Below, one piece after another: positions 47,612 through 54,031 of a stretch of DNA of 54,031 nt; within the stretch, counting starts at the first letter, position 1; each line of letters opens with the position of its first letter. Source of the stretch: Trichocoleus desertorum ATA4-8-CV12 (GTDB lineage: Bacteria; Cyanobacteriota; Cyanobacteriia; FACHB-46); NCBI GenBank assembly GCA_019358975.1, contig JAHHIL010000037.1:1-54031 (forward strand), read 5' to 3'. A program made the position numbers and the translations under genes. The notes under the pieces were generated by a model. The model was not told the origin of the DNA. It was given only the letters and a program-made list of their open reading frames with translations, and searched no databases.

Positions 47612-49342
47612 ATGCAAGTACAGGACTTGATCCTTCGATATCAACAAGGAGAGCGTGACTTTGCCCACGTTGACTTGAGTGGGGCTACGCTGAGTGGCAT
47701 TAATCTCCAAGACGCAGATTTAACCGGGGCTAATCTGACGGGTACGAACCTGAGTTGGGCCTTGCTCAACCGAGCTAACTTGACCGGGGCTTGTTTGCGT
47801 CGAGCTGATCTCAGGAGTACCGCCTTAAGCAGCGCTACCTTAGTAGGCGCAGTGTTGAATGGAGCTAATCTAGCCAAAGCTGACCTGCGTCTAGCTCAAC
47901 TTCAAGACGCTGACCTGAATTGGGCAACTTTGCCAGAAGGAGATTTGAGTGGCGCTGACCTGAGCCGAGCCAAGCTCGATCAAATCAATCTGGAAAAAGC
48001 GAAGTTGAATGGCACCCAGTTTGTGGGAGCCGAATTGATGGAAGCCAACCTGCGGCGGGCCAGTTTAATTAGTGCCAACTTGAGCCAAGCCAACCTCCGA
48101 GAAGCACATCTCGAAGAAGCGAATCTGCGAGAAGCCAAATTAGTCGGTACGAATTTAATCGAAGCTAATCTCAGTGGCGCTTACTTGCGTCAAGCAGATT
48201 TGAGCCAAGCAGATATGCACCGCGTCACGCTCATTGGAGCTGACTTGAGTGAAGCTGTGCTGAATAATGCTGACCTCAGTCGGGCCAACCTCAGCGGTGC
48301 TTATCTGCTCAAAACCAGTTGCAAGAAAACCTATCTACTGCGGGCTACCCTACAGGAGGTTTATCTTCTGCAAGCTGATTTAACGGAAGCAAATTTACGG
48401 GGTGCGGATCTGCGTCGTGCGGATCTTAGTGGAGCCTACTTAAATGAAGCGACCCTAAGTGAAGCAGATTTAAGCGATGCCTACTTATTAGAGAGTCATC
48501 TGATTCGGGCTAATTTAGATGGGGCTCAACTCACTGGGTGCTGCATCTATAACTGGCATCTCGAAGACTCAGACCTGGCTAAGGTTGAGTGTCGTTATGT
48601 GTTCACTCAGTTTAACTACACCACCAAAAGCCCAACCGAACGTTATCCTGCGGCCCGTGATTTTGAACCAGGGGAGTTAGCTCGGCAGTATCAGGGCGAT
48701 GATGCTGGGGTCGAAGTGGTTTGGCAAGAACCTCCTCATTGGGAAGCTTTAGTCTTTACCTTGGCTCAAGTAGAGATGGAGTGCCTTGATGTGCATTTAA
48801 CTCTTAAGTCCTATGGCCTGTCGGACAACGGGTATCTACTAAAACTCACCAGCGATCGCCCGGTTAACGGCAAAATCCTAGCTCAGCGAATCTTGCAACT
48901 TTACCCTGAGCTGTTGCCACGGGTGCTGTCTCGCCGTTCTGAAGTTTTGGGGTTATTAGGAATCTCGCCTCGGATGGGTACTTTAGAGGCTGCTGTATCT
49001 TCTCCACCCCCCGCTCAGCGATCGCCGACGACAACTGCAACCGATAGAGACAAGCGCTTGCGTCTGTATCAAGAAATAGTGCGCCAAATTCAGCATATTT
49101 TGCACTCTCAAGCACCCGATCAGTTTGTCGGCAGTGTCGAGCATTTACTAAACTACTTGAGACAGCAAGGAATTTCTACAGAAGAAATTCAAAAAAAGCT
49201 GATTAGCCAAGTCATTGTTAAACGGGCTCAACAAAATAAAGCGTTTCTAGAACACTTAAAGCATTGGGATCAAACAGCTGACGAATCCGCTCGGCTGTCT
49301 TCTGTGGGAGAAGCAGTGCGCTTAGCGATCGCCTTGCTCTAG
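47612..49342 (+). CDS. Pentapeptide-repeat protein with a conserved C-terminal region
   Basis: The protein has 576 residues. A short N-terminus (QDLILRYQQGERDF) is followed by a right-handed beta-helix of tandem A(D/N)LSxx pentapeptides from about residue 20 to 310. A non-repeat region (about 315-450) follows: FTQFNYTTKSPTERYPAARDF, WQEPPHWEALVFTLAQVEM and NGKILAQRILQLYPELLPRV. A charged helical tail (about 480-576) includes EIQKKLISQVIVKRAQQNKAF. The helical tail suggests partner binding. The role is unknown; there is no signal peptide, so it is cytosolic. Confidence 0.85.
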   Translation: MQVQDLILRYQQGERDFAHVDLSGATLSGINLQDADLTGANLTGTNLSWALLNRANLTGACLRRADLRSTALSSATLVGAVLNGANLAKADLRLAQLQDADLNWATLPEGDLSGADLSRAKLDQINLEKAKLNGTQFVGAELMEANLRRASLISANLSQANLREAHLEEANLREAKLVGTNLIEANLSGAYLRQADLSQADMHRVTLIGADLSEAVLNNADLSRANLSGAYLLKTSCKKTYLLRATLQEVYLLQADLTEANLRGADLRRADLSGAYLNEATLSEADLSDAYLLESHLIRANLDGAQLTGCCIYNWHLEDSDLAKVECRYVFTQFNYTTKSPTERYPAARDFEPGELARQYQGDDAGVEVVWQEPPHWEALVFTLAQVEMECLDVHLTLKSYGLSDNGYLLKLTSDRPVNGKILAQRILQLYPELLPRVLSRRSEVLGLLGISPRMGTLEAAVSSPPPAQRSPTTTATDRDKRLRLYQEIVRQIQHILHSQAPDQFVGSVEHLLNYLRQQGISTEEIQKKLISQVIVKRAQQNKAFLEHLKHWDQTADESARLSSVGEAVRLAIALL

Positions 49343-49811
49343 CCCTGAATGACCTCAATTATTCGACCACTAGATAAAATTAAGCTTAAACTTGATGAAT
49401 TTTACCCATCCTTTGTGGACAAGGTTGCCTGAGCGTCAACGTCATGACTGATAATTACTAAGAGATAAAAATATTTGGGGTGCTAAGACCAGCAGAAGTG
49501 TTGCAAAGGACTGTTTGATCTTGATCCACCCAAATTGAGCAGGTATCGCTCTTGCCCAGTTTTTGAACTACTTGGCTCCGGTTCGTCTCATCTCTCGCTG
49601 ATGTGTGATTCTTGCTAGAAGATGGGAATGCTCCAAATGGTTAGAGGTGAACTTTCTGAAAACTCAGCCGTCACTGAGTGAAGCAGCCTTCTGCGTAAAT
49701 GGGCGATGGCGGCAACTAAATTTATACAGCGGTGTGTCTAAGTCTCTACAAGCAGTAACGATGAAGCATAGAGCTTGGTCACTTATGGTGTTCGAAGGAG
49801 TGAATAAAACG

Positions 49812-51593
49812 ATGAAATCCCCAATGGGCTTAGAAAAAAACGTCTCTTTAGCCCTAGTCTGTACGGTCTTAGGATTGTTGACAGCGAGTTTATCTCCTGC
49901 CGTAGCAGCTACCAGCGATGGCACCGATATGACATCTGCGGATGCAGCCACGACTACCTCTGCGCCTCTAGCGATCGCGGATGAGACTCTACAAGCTCAA
50001 GCGCTAAGCTCAGATGTAGATAGCAGCCAAGACCTGATCAATGTTGCAACTCTAGACCCCGAGGCTCCAGAAGAAGCCAGCAATGGCATGGCTCAAGTGA
50101 CCTCAGTATCCCAACTGTCTGACGTGCAACCCACCGATTGGGCCTTCCAATCATTGCAATCTTTGGTAGAACGATACGGCTGTATTGCGGGTTACCCAGA
50201 TGGCACCTACCGAGGCAACAGAGCCTTAACTCGTTACGAATTCGCCGCTGGTGTCAATTCTTGCCTCGACCGCATCAACGAACTCATTACTGCGGGCACT
50301 GACGAACTGGTACAAAAAGAAGATTTAGCTACCTTACAGCGATTGCAGGAAGAATTCTCTGCCGAACTTGCTACCCTCAGAGGCCGAACCGATGCTTTAG
50401 AAGCCCGCACCGCTGAACTTGAAGCAAACCAGTTTTCCACTACGACCAAGTTATTTGGTCAAGCGATCTTTGGAGTTCAAGGCCGCACTGAAAACACGGC
50501 TGACTTTTTCCCAGTCGATGGCGTCAAAGATACTAAAGACCCAGCAACCAACATCAACCTCATTAACAATGTCCAGTTAAGCTTGTTCACTCAACTGAGC
50601 AATCGCAGCATCCTGCTGACTGGGCTGGCGGCTGGCAATGGCAGTACTGCGCCTCGCCTCAGCAACGACACCAAGTTGGGTTATGAACTAGACACCGACA
50701 ATCAATTCGTCCTCAGTGACCTCACTTTTCGGCATTTGATTGGTAACAACTTTGCGGTGGTAGCGGGGCCTGTCGGCGTTAATGCGGTCAACGTCTTCCG
50801 GGGAGCTAACCGAGTTGAAAGTTCTGGACAAGGTCCAATCTCAGCGTTTGCCCAGCGGAACCCCATTATTAGTATTGGAAACGGCACAGGTGGAGCTGGT
50901 TTTGACTGGCAAATCGCTTCTCGGCTCAGCTTGCAGGGCGTTTACTCTGCAAGTGATCCTGCTGACCCTAATGATGCTGGCTTGTTTGGGAGTCGCCGTA
51001 GCGCCACTACTACTGGGGTTCAATTAACTGCGTCTCCTACTGACACGATTGATCTAGCCCTGCACTACCTCAACTCCTATAATCCTTCTGGATCTGGCTT
51101 TGCAGGTAGCTTAGGTTTGGGAGTAGGGGATGACCAAGTTACCATTGGCTCTGGTCTCAAAACTGATGCTTTCGGGGCTACCGTGGCTTGGCGTGCTACC
51201 CCTGGGATTACAGTGGGAGGCTGGGGTGGCTTTACCAATTCCCGGATTCCTAATCGCGATGGTAATGTAGAAACCACCAACTGGATGGCTTTCCTCAATT
51301 TCCCCGATTTATTCGGCGAAGGCAACCTAGGCGGAATTTATGTAGGGCAACCGCCTAAAATCACCGAAAGCGATTTACCAGCGGGCCAGAATATTCCTAA
51401 CTTGCTGGCGGGCGGCTTAGGAACCGAGGGAGAACAACCCGGCACCACGACTCACTTAGAAGTGTTCTATCGGTACCGCATCTCCGACAATATCACGCTT
51501 ACTCCAGGCTTCATGGTGCTCTTCAATCCAGGTAATGCACCTGAGAGCGACACAGTGGGGATTGGTGCTCTCCGAACCACCTTTACCTTCTAA
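49812..51593 (+). CDS. SLH-domain outer-membrane porin (iron-uptake-porin type)
   Basis: The start is set at MKSPMGLEKNVSL (ATG 49812), with GAAGGAG upstream; the frame runs 207 bases further up, but that part is not a signal peptide. The 593-residue protein has a signal peptide ending near AVAA. An SLH domain follows (DVQPTDWAFQSLQSLVERYG, then GYPDGTYRGNRALTRYEFA), then a coiled coil (LATLQRLQEEFSAELATLRG). A C-terminal 16-strand-type barrel (OprB-like, about 230-593) ends in ALRTTFTF with a terminal aromatic. This matches the major cyanobacterial porins used for iron and small-molecule uptake. Confidence 0.9.
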   Translation: MKSPMGLEKNVSLALVCTVLGLLTASLSPAVAATSDGTDMTSADAATTTSAPLAIADETLQAQALSSDVDSSQDLINVATLDPEAPEEASNGMAQVTSVSQLSDVQPTDWAFQSLQSLVERYGCIAGYPDGTYRGNRALTRYEFAAGVNSCLDRINELITAGTDELVQKEDLATLQRLQEEFSAELATLRGRTDALEARTAELEANQFSTTTKLFGQAIFGVQGRTENTADFFPVDGVKDTKDPATNINLINNVQLSLFTQLSNRSILLTGLAAGNGSTAPRLSNDTKLGYELDTDNQFVLSDLTFRHLIGNNFAVVAGPVGVNAVNVFRGANRVESSGQGPISAFAQRNPIISIGNGTGGAGFDWQIASRLSLQGVYSASDPADPNDAGLFGSRRSATTTGVQLTASPTDTIDLALHYLNSYNPSGSGFAGSLGLGVGDDQVTIGSGLKTDAFGATVAWRATPGITVGGWGGFTNSRIPNRDGNVETTNWMAFLNFPDLFGEGNLGGIYVGQPPKITESDLPAGQNIPNLLAGGLGTEGEQPGTTTHLEVFYRYRISDNITLTPGFMVLFNPGNAPESDTVGIGALRTTFTF

Positions 51594-51682
51594 GATTCTG
51601 GTTCAGCTGATGGGGTTCAGTTGTGGGGGTGGGTAATCACCTCAGCAACTCCACTCCAGGATTAAACCTAATCTACCAAAAC

Positions 51683-51722
51683 AGCGATCGCCCCAGCTAA
51701 TTTTCCAGCCAGGGCGATCGCT
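51683..51722. terminator. HIP1-armed hairpin between porin and TPR gene
   Basis: AGCGATCGCCC (51683-51693) pairs perfectly with GGGCGATCGCT (51712-51722) over an 18-base loop, with a short T run. Each arm is built on a HIP1 octamer. It sits between two convergent genes and may end both. Confidence 0.5.
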
Positions 51723-51753
51723 TTGAGTTTGACATTAGGGATTAAGTTCTCTG

Positions 51754-52305
51754 TCAGCCTTCATTTTCTGCACTCGCGGCTGTTGGAATTAAGCGTTTCC
51801 TCAAAGCATCAGCTCGACGCTGAGCCGTTACGCTTTGAGGCTCCAACTGGAGGACTGCTTCATAGGACTCTAGAGCTTGAGCCATGAGTTGCTTACGCTC
51901 ATAGGCATGCCCAATGTTATTCAACGCCGTCACGTAATTGGGGCTAAGTTTTAGCGCTTCTTTGTAGTGACGAATCGATAAGTCATACTGCTCTTGGGCG
52001 AAGTAAGCATAACCCAAGGCGTTGTAAATGAGGGCTGTATTTTCCTCGCCTTCTAAATCGGGCGATTTGAGCGCTTTTTGCAGTTGTATTACCGCTTGAG
52101 AAAACAACTTTTTCTCTAAGTAAATGCTGCCAAGCTCGTAGTATTCCTCAGCTGTGCCTTTTTCTTTATTTAGTTTGTTCTGCAAGCGCGAAATAGAAGT
52201 TTCAATCTTGCGAGTTTTAAGCACTTGACGAAAAATCGCCCAGCCTGCGCTTGCCAGTAAAATTAGCAAGATTGACAAATAGACAACGGGAAGTAAGTTA
52301 TCCAT
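51754..52305 (-). CDS. ycf37: TPR membrane protein, Ycf37-like
   Basis: The protein has 183 residues. One N-terminal membrane helix (about 5-25, LPVVYLSILLILLASAGWAIF) is followed by three or so tetratricopeptide repeats (EYYELGSIYLEKKLFSQAV; IYNALGYAYFAQEQYDLSI; ALNNIGHAYERKQLMAQAL). The layout and length fit Ycf37, a thylakoid protein implicated in photosystem I assembly or stability. The assignment is from general recognition, not a search. A generic TPR protein is the alternative. It converges on the porin gene. Confidence 0.7.
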   Translation of the reverse strand: MDNLLPVVYLSILLILLASAGWAIFRQVLKTRKIETSISRLQNKLNKEKGTAEEYYELGSIYLEKKLFSQAVIQLQKALKSPDLEGEENTALIYNALGYAYFAQEQYDLSIRHYKEALKLSPNYVTALNNIGHAYERKQLMAQALESYEAVLQLEPQSVTAQRRADALRKRLIPTAASAENEG

Positions 52306-52342
52306 ATTTGTTATATGTGAGCACTGCTAAGCAGATCTGGTT

Positions 52343-53200
52343 TTAGTCAACTTTCCCTGGTAAGGGACCCAACCTTTCTATTGGGGTTCTATCCCCACCT
52401 TTCATTAAGTTAGCCCACGGCAGACCCCAATAGGCAGCTCGTTCTTGCAGCCAACCATCAGAATGCCAACGAGCGATCGCACTATTGACTTGACGCCGCA
52501 AATCATCATACTGCACCCCCTTCGGTAGCACGACACACAAAGGCTCCGTAGATAACAAAGTGGGCAGCAGACGATATTGAGGATACTCCCGCACCCAACC
52601 ACTCAAAACACTTGCATCTGCAGCAAAAGCAACTGCCTCACCCGATTCCAAGAGCGAGTATGCCGCCTCATAAGAGGTTACCCCTACTAACTTAGCGCCA
52701 GGAACTAAATAGCGCAGGGTAGCGATGGTACTGGAACCCTGGAGGGCTGCGACTGGGCGGTTGTATAAGTCAGCCAGCCGCTCGACTGTTGTTGCTTTAG
52801 AGACTAGGGCTGTGCCATCTAAGTAATAAGGCAGGCTAAAGCTTACTAAGCGAGACCTTGGCTCCGTTGCGGTCACTCTCGCGATCGCTAAGTCTACCTG
52901 ACCTGACAAAACGGTTGGAAGGCGGTTTTGGTTAGAAACTGGCTGGAGTCGAACGGCATCTGCTTTGCCTAGTAGCTCTTGAGCTAAGCGGCGGGCTACT
53001 TCAATTTCAAACCCTTGCAGTTGCTCCGCTGAGTCTTTAAATGCCAGCGGATATAGGTTTTCTTTGACAGCAACAATCAGGTAGCCCCGTTGCTGAATTG
53101 ACTTCAGCGTTTCAGCGCTACCTGATTGACCTGCTAAACTCAGCCCAATTACCAAACAAAGACTAGAAACTTTGCTGAAAAACTTCAGCTGCTCAAACAC
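52343..53200 (-). CDS. Amino-acid-type ABC substrate-binding protein (family 3)
   Basis: This 285-residue periplasmic binding protein has a signal peptide ending near SGSA (about residue 28). The family fold is clear: RGYLIVAVKENLYPLAFKD, LQGFEIEVARRLAQELLG, VLSGQVDLAIARVTATEPR, SFSLPYYLDG and the second-lobe ALQGSSTIATLRYL. Related proteins bind polar amino acids. No permease or ATPase is next to it, so the transporter is encoded elsewhere or it is a stand-alone sensor. A 29-base gap separates it from rplT on the same strand. Confidence 0.92.
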   Translation of the reverse strand: MFEQLKFFSKVSSLCLVIGLSLAGQSGSAETLKSIQQRGYLIVAVKENLYPLAFKDSAEQLQGFEIEVARRLAQELLGKADAVRLQPVSNQNRLPTVLSGQVDLAIARVTATEPRSRLVSFSLPYYLDGTALVSKATTVERLADLYNRPVAALQGSSTIATLRYLVPGAKLVGVTSYEAAYSLLESGEAVAFAADASVLSGWVREYPQYRLLPTLLSTEPLCVVLPKGVQYDDLRRQVNSAIARWHSDGWLQERAAYWGLPWANLMKGGDRTPIERLGPLPGKVD

Positions 53201-53229
53201 ATTTGATGCTGCCTTACCTAGTTTTGCAC

Positions 53230-53589
53230 TTAGGCTGACTTTGCTTGACCCGCCAACTCTAGAACCTTGCCGAAACCAGCGGGATCTAGAACTGCCAGTT
53301 GTGCCAGCATTTTACGATTGAGCTGGATGTCAGCCTTCTTGAGATTGCCAATTAGCTGACTGTAGCTCATACCGTGCTGACGAGCAGCGGCGTTAATCCG
53401 GGCAATCCACAGGCGGCGGAAGTCTCTCTTCCGCTTCCGGCGATCGCGGTAGGCATTACGCAACGCCTTCATTACCTGTTGGTTAGCAGTACGGAAGAGA
53501 GTGGAGTGAGACCCCCGGAAACCTTTCGCTAGCTTTAGAATTTTTTTGCGGCGCTTTCGGGCTACATTACCGCGCTTTACTCGTGTCAT
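53230..53589 (-). CDS. rplT: Ribosomal protein L20
   Basis: This is an early-assembly 50S protein that binds 23S rRNA. The 119-residue protein has the basic N-terminal extension ([19 protein letters not shown]), then [35 protein letters not shown] and the C-terminal globular domain. It follows rpmI after 22 bases, the usual rpmI-rplT pair. infC is not adjacent. Confidence 0.99.
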   Translation of the reverse strand: MTRVKRGNVARKRRKKILKLAKGFRGSHSTLFRTANQQVMKALRNAYRDRRKRKRDFRRLWIARINAAARQHGMSYSQLIGNLKKADIQLNRKMLAQLAVLDPAGFGKVLELAGQAKSA

Positions 53590-53611
53590 TGATTTGTGAT
53601 CCTAGTAACTT

Positions 53612-53809
53612 TTATAGATAAGGGAGCATCAACCGCACGTTTTCTTCGTCTCTTTCGTGTACAACCGCTACTTGGGATAGCTGGTTTCTACGCTTGGCAC
53701 TTTTGTGCTCTAGCAAGTGGTTTTTAAAGGCTTTGCGGCGCAAGATTTTACCACTGCCGCTGGCTCTAAAACGCTTAGCAGCAGCTTTACGAGTCTTCAG
53801 TTTTGGCAT
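53612..53809 (-). CDS. rpmI: Ribosomal protein L35
   Basis: This small basic 50S protein has 65 residues: [21 protein letters not shown], then [22 protein letters not shown] and a short [16 protein letters not shown] end. It is the first gene of the rpmI-rplT pair. The 86 bases upstream of it, to 53895, hold the promoter region with no clear elements. Confidence 0.99.
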   Translation of the reverse strand: MPKLKTRKAAAKRFRASGSGKILRRKAFKNHLLEHKSAKRRNQLSQVAVVHERDEENVRLMLPYL

Positions 53810-53895
53810 GGACTGGCTTTAATTCGACACGGTCTACAATTTTATCGCCACTTAGGGACTGATAGCAAGGGGTAGGAGGAATTACTCAGCATGAA

Positions 53896-54031
53896 CTACT
53901 CCGTGCTACTTCGTTGAGCCCGGAGTTTCTGTCGCTTCGCTTGGGCTAGTTGCTTCATGCTTCCGCAGGAAGTAGAGCTAGACCCATCGACGACTAAAGA
54001 GGTTCGTTCCAAACCCCTTGCCCAAATTTCG
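53896..54031 (-). CDS. Open frame running off the right edge, unidentified C-terminus
   Basis: The minus strand is open from the window end to a TAG at 53896-53898, giving 44 codons. The peptide includes WARGLERTSLVVDGSS, then CGSMKQLAQAKRQKLRAQ and ends RSSTE. The basic Ala/Gln/Lys/Arg-rich helix-like end looks coding. I cannot identify it; it is short enough that chance openness is possible. Confidence 0.35.
   Translation of the reverse strand, partial: EIWARGLERTSLVVDGSSSTSCGSMKQLAQAKRQKLRAQRSSTE

Noticed and set aside
47660-48540. Repetitive DNA in the pentapeptide gene read as a CRISPR-like or tandem DNA repeat
   Set aside because: The repetition follows the 15-base codon period of the pentapeptides and has no constant repeats with unique spacers.

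Overview
The window comes from the chromosome of a filamentous-type cyanobacterium. The evidence is a phycobilisome core operon (apcE-apcA-apcB-apcC), the cyanobacterial split ATP synthase operon with separate b and b' subunits, a PII gene behind an NtcA box, system II cytochrome c maturation genes, an SLH-domain iron-uptake-type porin, and very frequent HIP1 octamers (GCGATCGC). Most genes are housekeeping or conserved cyanobacterial genes. I see no prophage, CRISPR array, rRNA or convincing tRNA. The only mobile element is the right end of an IS200/IS605-type TnpB element at the left edge.

Layout, left to right. 1-3.0 kb: tnpB tail, then minus-strand thiL, a small membrane protein and a lumenal cyclophilin-like protein. 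3.0-4.5 kb: efp-accB. 4.6-6.2 kb: a copper-type cluster of a Cys-rich four-helix protein, a CxxC metallochaperone and a DUF3105 protein. 6.2-7.8 kb (minus): DUF981 membrane protein and an orphan sugar-type ABC permease. 7.9-9.7 kb: purN and an adenosine deaminase family gene. 9.9-13.1 kb: a 1053-residue membrane protein built from tandem repeats of about 98 residues, the largest unexplained gene here. 13.4-16.2 kb: small conserved genes, a CPBP protease, DUF3326 and a [2Fe-2S] ferredoxin. 16.3-22.5 kb (minus): the ATP synthase operon atp1-atpB-atpE-atpF2-atpF-atpH-atpA-atpG; the beta and epsilon genes lie elsewhere, as is usual in cyanobacteria. 22.6-23.8 kb: a methyltransferase. 24.5-30.0 kb: apcEABC. 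The core linker has four REP domains, which predicts a pentacylindrical core. 30.2-33.6 kb: ftsW/rodA, ccdA and ccs1. 33.8-37.7 kb: queF, a small membrane protein, glnB, rdgB and a phosphohexomutase. 37.8-42.2 kb: a GAF-GGDEF diguanylate cyclase divergent from a histidine kinase whose second GAF domain has both cysteines of a DXCF cyanobacteriochrome. 43.5-45.4 kb: a two-gene DUF318/TIGR03943 permease module. 45.4-51.6 kb: a 2OG-Fe(II) oxygenase, an Ig/propeller-like membrane-anchored protein, a pentapeptide-repeat protein and the porin. 51.7-53.8 kb (minus): a Ycf37-like TPR protein, an amino-acid-type binding protein, rplT and rpmI. An open frame runs off the right edge.

The most distinctive features are: (1) the 1053-residue repeat protein; (2) the putative blue/green-type photosensor kinase back to back with a diguanylate cyclase; and (3) degenerate heptanucleotide tandem arrays scattered through the window, two of which lie inside coding sequences (thiL and the DUF318 permease) and others in the spacers of the ATP synthase and phycobilisome operons. 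I did not find a clear multi-gene system that looks wholly undescribed; the repeat protein is the best candidate for new biology.
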